Assembly (NCBI GenBank): GCA_900107575.1
Contig: FNQX01000007.1
Span: forward strand, 62,001-126,000
DNA from: Lachnospiraceae bacterium NK3A20
GTDB lineage: Bacteria > Bacillota > Clostridia > Lachnospirales > Lachnospiraceae
Direction of reading: 5' to 3'
Length of the DNA stretch: 64,000 bases
The position numbers and the translations under genes were made by a program. The notes beneath the pieces were generated by a model. The model had not been told where the DNA came from. It made no database searches and was given only the letters and a program-made list of their open reading frames with translations. Below, in pieces: positions 53,360 to 61,728 of this stretch (positions are counted from its first letter, which is position 1; the number at the start of each line of letters is the position of its first letter).

Positions 53360-54706
53360 ATGGATCGAACCGCTATCACAGAACTCGCCGCGCTCGTCGT
53401 CCTCATTCTCCTCTCCGCCTATTTCTCTTCGGCGGAGACCGCGCTGACGACGGTGAGCCGCATATCCCTGAAAACAAAAGCCGACGAGGGCAGTCATCGC
53501 GCCGCCCTGGTCCTTCGCATACTGGATGATGATACCCGCATGCTCTCCGCGATTCTGATCATGAACAATATCGTGAATCTCTCCGCGTCAGCGCTCGCGG
53601 CCTCTTTCGTCATTCACAATTTCGGAGAAAATCTCGTCTCCGTGGGCACGGCGATCCTGACCGTCCTCATCATCCTCTTCGGAGAGATCACGCCCAAGAA
53701 CATCTCCAAGATCCGCGCGGAATCAATCTCCATGGCCGATGCGCCCGTCATTCTGGCGCTCATGGTGGTCCTGACCCCCGTCATCACCGTCATCAATTTC
53801 CTCTCCGGCGGCATTCTGCGCCTGTTCGGCGTTCGCAGGGATGAGCGCCACCTCCTCACCGAGAATGAGCTCAAGACCTACGTCGAGGTGGGCCACGAAG
53901 ACGGTGCCATTGAAGGCAGGGAGAAGAAGATCATCTACAACGTTTTCGATTTCGGCGATTCCGTTGCCAGAGACATCATGGTGCCCCGGATCGACATGGA
54001 ATGTGTGTCGGCGAATGCCGACTATGAGCAGGTCATGGCAGTCTTCCGCCGCGAGATGTTCACCAGACTCCCCGTCTACCAGCCGGACAATCCCGACGAG
54101 ATCATCGGGCACCTCAATATCAAGGATTTCATCACGGTACAGGATGCGAAGAGGTTTCATCTGAAAAGCCTCCTTCACGAGTCCTACTACACCTACGAAT
54201 ACAAGAGAACCGCAGACCTTCTCAAAGAGATGCAGCAGCACAGCTTCGGCGTCGCTTTTGTGTTGGATGAGTTCGGCAATACCGTGGGGATGATCACCCT
54301 GGAGGACCTCGTCGAGGAAATCGTCGGTGAGATCCGCGACGAGTATGATGAGGATGAGAAACAACAGGTCAGGAAATACGATGACAAAACCTATCTGGTC
54401 GACGGCTCCATGAAGCTGCTCGACGTGAACGACCAGCTGGGCACGGAATTCGATTCAGAGGACTACGACTCGATCGGCGGCCTCATCATCGAGAAGCTGG
54501 AGCGCCTGCCAAGAAACGGTGAATCCATCACACTGGATGACGGCACACGGCTGGAAGCCAAGGGGATTCGCAGAAACCGCATCGTCAAGGTTCTGATCCG
54601 CCTTCGGGAGGTTCCTGCACCTACCGATGAACTGGATTCTCCGGCGCAGGATGCGACAGCTGCTCCGGGCAAAGAGACCGATGGCGCGCCTTCCGATGCG
54701 AAATAA
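53360..54706 (+). CDS. CNNM/CorC (HlyC) family membrane protein
   Basis: Putative magnesium/cobalt or other ion efflux protein, once called hemolysin-like. The 448-residue protein has an N-terminal DUF21/CNNM domain with four hydrophobic segments and the FGEITPKNISK motif, a CBS pair (DIMVPRIDMECV ... LPVYQPDNPDEIIGHL) and a C-terminal CorC/HlyC transporter-associated domain (DGTRLEAKGIRRNRI). AAGGAG precedes the ATG. One of only three plus-strand genes in the window. Confidence 0.92.
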   Translation: MDRTAITELAALVVLILLSAYFSSAETALTTVSRISLKTKADEGSHRAALVLRILDDDTRMLSAILIMNNIVNLSASALAASFVIHNFGENLVSVGTAILTVLIILFGEITPKNISKIRAESISMADAPVILALMVVLTPVITVINFLSGGILRLFGVRRDERHLLTENELKTYVEVGHEDGAIEGREKKIIYNVFDFGDSVARDIMVPRIDMECVSANADYEQVMAVFRREMFTRLPVYQPDNPDEIIGHLNIKDFITVQDAKRFHLKSLLHESYYTYEYKRTADLLKEMQQHSFGVAFVLDEFGNTVGMITLEDLVEEIVGEIRDEYDEDEKQQVRKYDDKTYLVDGSMKLLDVNDQLGTEFDSEDYDSIGGLIIEKLERLPRNGESITLDDGTRLEAKGIRRNRIVKVLIRLREVPAPTDELDSPAQDATAAPGKETDGAPSDAK

Positions 54707-54724
54707 AAAGAAAGCCAAGTCAGA

Positions 54725-55384
54725 ATGATCACAACTCTCACCACAACAAACGCCAAAATTTATATACAGAAACTGGAGCTGTCTTCTCTCCCGCCGCGGG
54801 AGCAGCGCGCTATGATCCGCGAGCAGCAAAAAGTGCTTCTCTCCCTCTCTCTGGGTCAGACAGACGACCTTCCACCGATTGCCAGGGCAGAACACGGCAA
54901 GCCCTATTTCCCAAGCCTTCCCGATTTCCACTACAACTTCACCGACTCCGGCGACTATCTGGCCCTCGCCACAGCCTCTGGCGATGTCGGTATCGACCTG
55001 CAGAAAATCGTAAAGACAAGGTACGACATAGAAAAGCTTGCGCACCGCTATTACACAGGGGAAGAGGCTTCGTACCTCTCCTCTCTCTCGGATGCCGCGG
55101 CCCGCGAACGGGCCTTCTTCCGCCTCTGGGCCATCAAGGAAGCCTATCTGAAATTTCTCGGCATCGGTCTTGCCGGAGGCATGAACGGGTACACCATCGT
55201 CCCGACATCAAAAACCGCCGGAGAGATTCTCCCCGGCGGTTCATCCATGGATGCCGTAAAGTATGCGGTTCCAGACAGCATTGCGGCAGGCTTTCTCCCT
55301 GCCCGATACGAGTTCCTAACGTCGCCCGACGAGAACTATCTTCTCGCGGTTGTTACAGGCGATAATCCAAATCCCAATAATTGA
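54725..55384 (+). CDS. Sfp-type 4'-phosphopantetheinyl transferase
   Basis: Transfers phosphopantetheine from CoA to carrier proteins. The 219-residue protein shows P0/P1 HGKPYFP...FHYNFTDSGDYLALA, P2 GIDLQK (metal-binding Asp) and P3 FFRLWAIKEAYLKFLGIGLAGGM. The usual His in the FNxSHS motif is Asp here (FTDS). No polyketide or peptide synthetase is nearby; it may serve AcpP if AcpS is missing. Start at 54725, 18 bp after the CNNM-type gene, with only a weak ribosome site, so coupling to the upstream gene is likely. Confidence 0.88.
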   Translation: MITTLTTTNAKIYIQKLELSSLPPREQRAMIREQQKVLLSLSLGQTDDLPPIARAEHGKPYFPSLPDFHYNFTDSGDYLALATASGDVGIDLQKIVKTRYDIEKLAHRYYTGEEASYLSSLSDAAARERAFFRLWAIKEAYLKFLGIGLAGGMNGYTIVPTSKTAGEILPGGSSMDAVKYAVPDSIAAGFLPARYEFLTSPDENYLLAVVTGDNPNPNN

Positions 55385-55397
55385 TATGCCACAACAT

Positions 55398-55444
55398 AAG
55401 GCCGGAATACATTCGTATCAATCATACGAGTGCGTTCCGGCCTT
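55398..55444. terminator. Bidirectional terminator between the PPTase gene and aspS
   Basis: AAGGCCGGAA and TTCCGGCCTT form a 10-bp outer stem (55398-55407 with 55435-55444) with an inner CGTAT/ATACG stem. On the plus strand TCTATTTTATTT follows. It serves the convergent aspS and PPTase genes. Confidence 0.82.
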
Positions 55445-55462
55445 GCAATCTATTTTATTTCT

Positions 55463-57286
55463 TTATTCCACGCTGTCGGCCGCGACCTCTTCCCCGGTCG
55501 CCGTTGTCTTGATGTGCAGCTCATCCAGCTGCTGCTGCGTTACCTCGGAAGGTGCGTTCATGAGGAGATCCTGCGCGTTCTTGTTCATTGGGAACGGGAT
55601 GACCTCACGGATGGAATCCTCCGCGGAGAGCAGCATGACCATACGGTCAATGCCGGGCGCGATGCCTGCGTGCGGCGGTGCGCCGTAACTGAACGCGTTG
55701 TACATCGCGGGGAATCTCTTCTTCACATCCTCTTCGCCCAGTCTTACGAGCTCAAAAGCCTTGACCATAATCTCGGGATCGTGATTCCTGACCGCGCCGG
55801 AGGAGAGCTCAATGCCATTGCAGACAAGATCGTACTGATCCGCCATGATCGTCAGCGGATCAATCTCTCCGTTGTGCGCCTTCTCCAGTATTTCCGCGCC
55901 GCCCTTGGGCATGGAGAAGGGATTGTGGCAGAATTCGAGCTCGCCGGATTCCTCCCCGATCTCGTACATCGGGAAATCCGTAATCCAGCAGAACGCGTAC
56001 TGCTCTTTGTCTATATGACCGGGAACGACAGCGCCCAGAGTCTTGATGAGAATGCCGGCGGTCTTCTGTGCCTGAGATAGTTTACCCGAGGCAACACCCA
56101 CGAAATCGCCGGGCTTGAGTCCCAGTTCCTCGACGACCTTCTCCTTTACCGGAGCAACAAATTTCGAGATGCCGCCGACCAGTTCCCCGTTCTCGTCGAT
56201 GCGGAACCAGTACGGCTTCGCGCCGGCCTGTACTTCCACGTCTGCGAGCGTCTTGTCGATGAATTTGCGGGTTCCCTCGAAACCGGATACCACGACCGCC
56301 TTGATGGCAACGCCGGTGTCGCTTCCGTCCTCCGCCTTCGTGGCAAAGGGACCAAAGCCCGTATCGGCGAGGATTCCTGTGACATCCTGTGCCGTAAGGT
56401 CAATGCGAAGGTCCGGCTTGTCGGAGCCGTATTTCTCCATCGCTTCCCTGTAGGGGATGCGCATAAACGGCGCGCCGGACGCCCTGTTGTAGGTGCCGAA
56501 TTTCGCGAAAACAGGAGGCAGAACATCCTCTAATACTTCGAAGACGTCCTCTTGTGTGGCAAACGCCATCTCCATATCCAGCTGATAGAACTCTCCCGGG
56601 GATCTGTCCCCGCGCGCATCCTCGTCACGGAAGCAGGGTGCGATCTGGAAATAACGATCGAACCCGGAAGTCATGAGGAGCTGTTTGAACTGCTGCGGTG
56701 CCTGCGGCAGCGCATAGAACTTGCCCGGATGTTTCCTCGAAGGCACGAGATAGTCCCTTGCACCCTCCGGGGAAGAAGCTGTGAGGATCGGTGTGGTGAT
56801 CTCGAGAAAGCCGTGCTCCTGCATCGCCCGTCGGAGCGCGGATACGACGTTGCTGCGAAGGACGATATTCTTCTTTACCTCGGGATTTCTGAGGTCGAGG
56901 TATCTGTATTTCAGGCGGACTGCCTCATCGGCCTCTCTCGAGTGATTGACCTCGAAGGGAAGGCTTGGATGGCTGCACTTGCCGAGGACTTCGACGCTCT
57001 CCGGCACGACCTCAATCTCACCGGTTGCCTGCTTCGGGTTTTTGGAGGAACGCTCCCTGACCGTACCGGTGACGGAAATCGTGGATTCCTTCGTGATGTC
57101 ACGGAACGCTTTCATCATCTCTTCGTTGTCTACGACAATCTGTGTGGTGCCGTAGAAGTCGCGGAGAACGACAAAAGCAAGGTTCGCGGATACGACTCTC
57201 TGATTCTCGAGCCAGCCGGATAACTGTACCTTTTTCCCGGCGTCCGAGAGCCTGAGCTCTCCGCAGGTATGTGTGCGATGCTGCAT
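55463..57286 (-). CDS. aspS: Aspartyl-tRNA synthetase
   Basis: Class II synthetase of the bacterial type. The 607-residue protein has an N-terminal OB anticodon-binding domain, class II motif 2 (FRDEDARGDRSPGEFYQLD), an inserted GAD domain, and motif 3 (GIAPGIDRMVMLL). Follows hisS by 79 bp, the common hisS-aspS order. Whether it is discriminating (Asp only) or makes Asp-tRNA-Asn too cannot be told with confidence from sequence alone. Confidence 0.96.
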   Translation of the reverse strand: MQHRTHTCGELRLSDAGKKVQLSGWLENQRVVSANLAFVVLRDFYGTTQIVVDNEEMMKAFRDITKESTISVTGTVRERSSKNPKQATGEIEVVPESVEVLGKCSHPSLPFEVNHSREADEAVRLKYRYLDLRNPEVKKNIVLRSNVVSALRRAMQEHGFLEITTPILTASSPEGARDYLVPSRKHPGKFYALPQAPQQFKQLLMTSGFDRYFQIAPCFRDEDARGDRSPGEFYQLDMEMAFATQEDVFEVLEDVLPPVFAKFGTYNRASGAPFMRIPYREAMEKYGSDKPDLRIDLTAQDVTGILADTGFGPFATKAEDGSDTGVAIKAVVVSGFEGTRKFIDKTLADVEVQAGAKPYWFRIDENGELVGGISKFVAPVKEKVVEELGLKPGDFVGVASGKLSQAQKTAGILIKTLGAVVPGHIDKEQYAFCWITDFPMYEIGEESGELEFCHNPFSMPKGGAEILEKAHNGEIDPLTIMADQYDLVCNGIELSSGAVRNHDPEIMVKAFELVRLGEEDVKKRFPAMYNAFSYGAPPHAGIAPGIDRMVMLLSAEDSIREVIPFPMNKNAQDLLMNAPSEVTQQQLDELHIKTTATGEEVAADSVE

Positions 57287-57365
57287 AGAATTGCTCCTTT
57301 ATAATGCGTCCTGTTCCTGAAAACAAAAGACAGGGCAAACTGACTGTGTTGGCAATGGGCTCTTC

Positions 57366-58640
57366 TTACCGCCCGATCGGATTCTGGTAGAATTCGCGGA
57401 TATCCTCATACCCTTCGGCGATGAGCTGCTCCTTCTGGTGTTTCTTATTCTTGATCATCTGCTCCACCAGAATGGTTGCGCCCGCAGAGCGAAGCGCCAT
57501 GGCTTCATTGAGCGCCGCGGCTGTCTTGCCGGCATCGAGTGTCTTCTCCAGAAGAAAGGCCGTCTTGTTGCCGGCGCCCGGCACCTGCTCGTCCGCGTCC
57601 AGCATGATCGTGATAATGCGCTCGAAGCCGATGGAAAAGCCAACGGCAGGCGTATCCTGACCGGTAAAGCGGCCGACCATCTTATCGTATCTGCCACCAC
57701 CGCCGACCGAGCCCGCAAAGCCTTCCGCACGAATCTCGAAAATCGGCCCGGTATAATAGCCCATGCCGCGGACGAGTGTCGGATCGAACTCGACATTCAC
57801 GTTGACGGACTCCACCTCGGACACCGCGTCGACAATGCCCGCAAGGTTCTCGGTGATCGAGGTCGGCATGACTCCACTCAGCGTGTCACCAAGGCTGCGG
57901 ATATCGGAGCTCTGCGTGCCAATGCCAGTCAGGAGCGCCTGATATTTATCAATGACTGGCTCTGCATAGCCCAGTTCCAGAAGCTCTGCCTTGACGCCGT
58001 CGTTTCCGATCTTGTCTGCCTTATCGAGGCTGATGCATACCTTCTCGAAATCCTCCGCGGGGAAGCCTGCATAGGCCTGCATGCCACGCAGGATCTCCCT
58101 GTCGTTGATCACGATCTTGAAGTTGTATTTCTCTCCGAAACCGATGCGGTTGAGGAGCGTAGAGATCGCGAGGATCAGCTCGATCTCCGCAAGGTTCGAT
58201 CCGTCGCCGAAAACATCAATATCGCACTGCACGAACTCACGGAAGCGCCCCTTCTGCGGACGGTCCGCACGGAATACCGGCCCAATCTGCAACGCCTTGA
58301 AGGGAGTGGGAAGCTGCGCCTGATTCTGGGAATAGAACCGGGACAGCGGCAGGGTCAGATCATAGCGAAGTCCGGAATCGCAGAACTCGTCAGGATTCCC
58401 GGAAGCGATCGCACGCTCCAGCTCTCCGCCTCTTTTCATCACCTTGAAGATGAGCTTCTCGTTGTCTCCGCCCTGTTTGCTCTGCAGGTTTTCAATGTGC
58501 TCGACAACGGGTGTCTCGATCTCGGTGAAGCCGAACTCCTTGTAGGTTCTGCGGATTTCAGAGAGAACGTACTGTCGCAGTTCCATCTCGCGGGGCAGAA
58601 TATCCTTCATGCCTCTGACAGGTTTTTTCGTAAGTGCCAT
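57366..58640 (-). CDS. hisS: Histidyl-tRNA synthetase
   Basis: Class II synthetase. The 424-residue protein opens KPVRGMKDILPRE, has motif 2 (FRADRPQKGRFREFVQCDID), the histidine motifs LVRGMGYYTGPIFE and GGGGRYDKMVG, and motif 3 (GFSIGFERI). ATG at 58640 was chosen over a GTG two codons before, as GAGG is well spaced to it. The leader lacks a T-box; it carries the palindromic element instead. Confidence 0.96.
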   Translation of the reverse strand: MALTKKPVRGMKDILPREMELRQYVLSEIRRTYKEFGFTEIETPVVEHIENLQSKQGGDNEKLIFKVMKRGGELERAIASGNPDEFCDSGLRYDLTLPLSRFYSQNQAQLPTPFKALQIGPVFRADRPQKGRFREFVQCDIDVFGDGSNLAEIELILAISTLLNRIGFGEKYNFKIVINDREILRGMQAYAGFPAEDFEKVCISLDKADKIGNDGVKAELLELGYAEPVIDKYQALLTGIGTQSSDIRSLGDTLSGVMPTSITENLAGIVDAVSEVESVNVNVEFDPTLVRGMGYYTGPIFEIRAEGFAGSVGGGGRYDKMVGRFTGQDTPAVGFSIGFERIITIMLDADEQVPGAGNKTAFLLEKTLDAGKTAAALNEAMALRSAGATILVEQMIKNKKHQKEQLIAEGYEDIREFYQNPIGR

Positions 58641-58676
58641 GGTCACCTCATCATTTTATATCTATATTATCTAATC

Positions 58677-58785
58677 AGGACCAATCTCGAAAATCTTCGA
58701 TTTGTCGAAAGCCGAAGGCAAATTTCTCGCTAATTTTGCTAATTTCGATTGAAGTCCGTTCCGACGCGCCACGCGCGTTGATCTC
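58677..58785. repeat. Palindromic intergenic element, copy B (hisS leader)
   Basis: Shares two blocks in the same order and orientation with 26297-26446: TCAGGAC...ATCTCGAAAATC (58677-58694) and TTCCGACGCG..CGCGCGTTG (58759-58780, 20 of 22 bases equal). Copy B lacks the long inner palindrome of copy A and has other AT-rich stems in the middle. Like copy A it lies between a promoter and the start codon of a minus-strand gene. Confidence 0.65.
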
Positions 58786-58799
58786 TGGTCAGCCCTACT

Positions 58800-58828
58800 A
58801 GAATACAATGAAACGCCGCCGGATTCAA
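58800..58828 (-). promoter_or_regulatory. Promoter for hisS-aspS
   Basis: TTGAAT (58823-58828), 17-bp spacer, TATTCT (58800-58805); predicted start near 58793, giving a leader of about 150 nt that includes the repeat element. Confidence 0.55.
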
Positions 58829-58847
58829 TAAAGACCGGGCAGAAATC

Positions 58848-59921
58848 TCAGCAGATGCGCGGCAGTCCCTCTCCATACAGAGGGCCGAGTACCCGCTCAC
58901 CGCCGATCCACGTGCGAAGGATCAGAGCACCGCGGCTTACTCCCTGCTCATCTTCATGCGCTGCATCTGGCGGTGCACTGGCTTCCCGTTCCAAAGGATC
59001 GCTCACCTCTCCGATGATCGCCGCGGCCTCGCCGTACGGGCTGTTCCGTATGAGTTCCAGTGCCAGCTCCGCATCTTCTCCCGCGACGATGGCAACCAGC
59101 TTCCCCTCGTTCCCCATGTAGAGAGGATCAAGGCCCAGGATCCCCGCAAAGCTCTGCACTGCGGCACTTACGGGAATCGCGTCTTCCTCCAGGGTGATGA
59201 CCCTGGAGGATGCCATTGCGAACTCATGGAGTACGGTCGCAAGGCCGCCCCTTGTGACATCCCGCAGCTCGTGCACCCGGATTCCGGAATTCATGAGCGC
59301 ATTCACCATACCGCAGAGAGGCGCGTTGTCAGAGACGATGTCGTTGTTGATCTGCATCCTCCTGCCGAGAATCGCCGCGTGGTGATCTCCCATGCAGCCG
59401 GAGACGATGACCTTATCGCCCGCCCGGATGCTGGATGAGAGGAGCCTCGGGCTATCCTTCCGAAGGAACCCGATTCCTGTTGTGTTGATGAGAATGCCGC
59501 CGTCCGGCCCCGAATGGTTCTCCACAACCTTGGTATCCCCCGCAACAACAAGGAGGCCGGCCTCTCTGGCCGTATCCGCAACGGAGGCTACAATCTTCTC
59601 CAGATCCGCAATCGGCAGGCCTTCTTCCAGAATGACACCCAGCGTGATAAAACGTGGGATCGCCCCCGACATCAGAATATCGTTGACCGTCCCGCAGACG
59701 GCCAGCCTTCCGATATTCCCTCCCGGATAAAAATAAGGCGTCACGACGAAACTGTCTGTCGTGACCGCGAGCTCTTTGCTGCCTTCCGGATTTCCCGGAA
59801 CGATGGTGGAATCCTCCATCTGATCCAGATAGGGGTTGTTCAGATATTTCGCGAAGATATCGCGGATCAGCCGGGAGGTCTCCTCCCCGCCCGATCCGTG
59901 TGCCATGGTAATCTTATCCAT
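58848..59921 (-). CDS. hypE: Hydrogenase maturation protein HypE
   Basis: Dehydrates a carbamoyl group on its C-terminal cysteine to thiocyanate, the source of the CN ligands of [NiFe] hydrogenase. The 357-residue protein is of the PurM/AIRS fold (MAHGSGGEETSRLIRDIF, VVAGDTKVVE, DVTRGGLATVLHE) and ends exactly with the catalytic PRIC. Start at MDKITMAHGSGG, one base after the hypD stop. Confidence 0.96.
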   Translation of the reverse strand: MDKITMAHGSGGEETSRLIRDIFAKYLNNPYLDQMEDSTIVPGNPEGSKELAVTTDSFVVTPYFYPGGNIGRLAVCGTVNDILMSGAIPRFITLGVILEEGLPIADLEKIVASVADTAREAGLLVVAGDTKVVENHSGPDGGILINTTGIGFLRKDSPRLLSSSIRAGDKVIVSGCMGDHHAAILGRRMQINNDIVSDNAPLCGMVNALMNSGIRVHELRDVTRGGLATVLHEFAMASSRVITLEEDAIPVSAAVQSFAGILGLDPLYMGNEGKLVAIVAGEDAELALELIRNSPYGEAAAIIGEVSDPLEREASAPPDAAHEDEQGVSRGALILRTWIGGERVLGPLYGEGLPRIC

Positions 59922-59922
59922 A

Positions 59923-60981
59923 TCACATCCTGTCCCGCCCTGTGAAGGCGTTGAAACAAGCCCCCTCCTGCGACACCATGCAGGCGCCCCTGGGACTTGC
60001 AGGGGTACAGGCCTTCCCGAACAGCGGACACTGCAATGGCGCAATCCTGCCCATCAGTACGTCCGCGCAGCGGCAGCCCGTGCCGGTATGATCCTCAAAG
60101 AGTCCATCGGAGCCGGCATCGCGGAATGCGTATTCCTCTCTGAGAATCAGGCCGCTGTTCTCTATAATGCCCATGCCGCGCCAGGCAGAAGGCGCCGGCC
60201 GGAACATGCGCGCCACCGCTGCCTGCGCCTGCCGGTTGCCGTACTCCTCGACGACGCGGGGATAGAAATTCTTCACAGCTGCCGTCCCCCTTGCCCGGAT
60301 GAGACCATAGATCGCAAGGAGCAGCTCCTCTCCCGAGAACCCTGCCACAATGAATGGGAGCCTGTACCGCTTCGCGATCGGGCGGTAACAGTCATAACCC
60401 GATACCGCACACACGTGTCCCGGCGCGAGGAAACCGGTAATCCTCTCTTCCTCCGGCAGCTGCAGATCCGCGGCACAGAGCCATTCGATGACCTCCGGCA
60501 TGGTCTTGAGGGAGGTGAGGAGCTTCACATTGGCGAGGCTCCTGCGCTCCGCCTCTTCCAGAAGGAGCGCATACGCAGGCGTTGTTGTCTCGAAACCGAC
60601 CGCGGCGAAGATGTGCGTATGTGCCGGGTCCTTCCCCGCCGCATCCAGCATCTCCATGGGCGAATATACCATAACGACATGCGCGCCCTCTGCCCTGGCA
60701 TCCAGAAGGCTGGATGTGGAGCCTTTCACCCGCAGCAGATCTCCAAAGGCATAGACATAGTTGCCGGGATCCCTCGAGAGTTCTACCAGCTTGTCGATAT
60801 ACGCTGTGACCGTGACACAGACGGGACACCCCGGCCCCGAGACCAGCTGAATCTTCGGAGTAAGCAGAGAATGGATTCCGTTTCGTACCATCGCCGCGGT
60901 ATGCGTGCCGCACACCTCCATGATCTTCACCGGGGGACCGTCGTAGCTTCTAAGTTTCTCTTTGATCTCCTCAAGATCCAT
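59923..60981 (-). CDS. hypD: Hydrogenase maturation protein HypD
   Basis: Iron-sulfur scaffold on which, with HypC, the Fe(CN)2CO unit is built. The 352-residue protein has the conserved EVCGTHTAAM, SGPGCPVCVT, VGFETTTPAYA and the C-terminal cysteines GCRCADVLMG and CPLFGKACTP that hold a 4Fe-4S cluster. The start codon overlaps the hypC stop by one base (TGATG). Confidence 0.96.
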   Translation of the reverse strand: MDLEEIKEKLRSYDGPPVKIMEVCGTHTAAMVRNGIHSLLTPKIQLVSGPGCPVCVTVTAYIDKLVELSRDPGNYVYAFGDLLRVKGSTSSLLDARAEGAHVVMVYSPMEMLDAAGKDPAHTHIFAAVGFETTTPAYALLLEEAERRSLANVKLLTSLKTMPEVIEWLCAADLQLPEEERITGFLAPGHVCAVSGYDCYRPIAKRYRLPFIVAGFSGEELLLAIYGLIRARGTAAVKNFYPRVVEEYGNRQAQAAVARMFRPAPSAWRGMGIIENSGLILREEYAFRDAGSDGLFEDHTGTGCRCADVLMGRIAPLQCPLFGKACTPASPRGACMVSQEGACFNAFTGRDRM

Positions 60982-61220
60982 CAGCCTGATTTCCCCGTCT
61001 CTTCCATCTCCGCGATTTCACGGAAGATCTCTTCCATCTCCGCAGCATCGCTCTCTCTTAGGACCTGCAGCACATAGCCCGCGTGGATGAGGACGTGGTC
61101 ACCTGGCTGCACTCTGGTATAGCCCGTCTTCGCCGTGAGTGTGGTGCCACCGAAGTCTACGGTCGCCGTTCCGCCATCCTCATTCGTGCGAATCACCGTT
61201 CCCGGATATGCTACACACAT
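60981..61220 (-). CDS. hypC: Hydrogenase assembly chaperone HypC
   Basis: Small chaperone carrying the iron centre between HypD and the hydrogenase large subunit. The 79-residue protein begins MCVAYPG with the essential Cys2 and has DFGG and the QPGDHVLIHAGYVL block typical of the family. It overlaps the end of the echF gene by 10 bp in another frame, so translation is coupled. Confidence 0.95.
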   Translation of the reverse strand: MCVAYPGTVIRTNEDGGTATVDFGGTTLTAKTGYTRVQPGDHVLIHAGYVLQVLRESDAAEMEEIFREIAEMEETGKSG

Positions 61221-61687
61221 GACTTGTTCTCCTTCGATGCCTGTGCCGTATCCGCCGGGTTCGGACTTTTCGCCGCGGCAGCTGCCTTTGCCTTCGCAAT
61301 GCGCTCTGCGATCGCCTTCTGTCGCTCCTGTTCCACTGCGATCTGCTCGCTGGAATAGCGGTTCACAATGATGGACTTCTGCGTACCGGGCTTCGTCGGC
61401 GCATTCACCATTGAGAGGCATTTGACAGGGCACACCTCTACGCACTCGTTGCACTGCACGCAGGAGAAAGGACGGATGCGCCAGGTATATTCCGCCTTCG
61501 AGACGGTAATGGCGCTTGACGGGCAGTGCCTCATACAGTTCCCGCAGAGGATACACCTGGAGATATCGTTCTCAATGTGTCCCCGATATCTCTCTTCATA
61601 GATGTGGGGCTTTGCCGGGTAATTCTCGGTGGCAGGCCTGCTGAAGAGGTTCTTCAGCGACTGTCCCAGATAATTCAGCGTAGACAT
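61211..61687 (-). CDS. echF: Ech hydrogenase ferredoxin-like subunit EchF
   Basis: Electron-transfer subunit with two 4Fe-4S clusters. In 158 residues the motifs C45xxC48xxC51xxxC55P and C76xxC79xxC82xxxC86P are visible. This subunit takes electrons from ferredoxin and passes them to EchC. A charged helix and Ala-rich tail (AERIAKAKAAAAAK) make the C terminus longer than the domain needs. Start at MSTLNYLGQS after AAAGGAA. Confidence 0.9.
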   Translation of the reverse strand: MSTLNYLGQSLKNLFSRPATENYPAKPHIYEERYRGHIENDISRCILCGNCMRHCPSSAITVSKAEYTWRIRPFSCVQCNECVEVCPVKCLSMVNAPTKPGTQKSIIVNRYSSEQIAVEQERQKAIAERIAKAKAAAAAKSPNPADTAQASKENKSCV

Positions 61688-61728
61688 TTCCTTTACCTCA
61701 TGCCGCGTTCCAAGCGACATTTTAATTT

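Noticed and set aside
58641-58847. T-box riboswitch for hisS
   Set aside because: Too short and lacking the T-box sequence and specifier stem.
61221-61556. N-terminal extension of hypC by 112 codons
   Set aside because: HypC must begin with Met-Cys; the extension lies inside echF in another frame.
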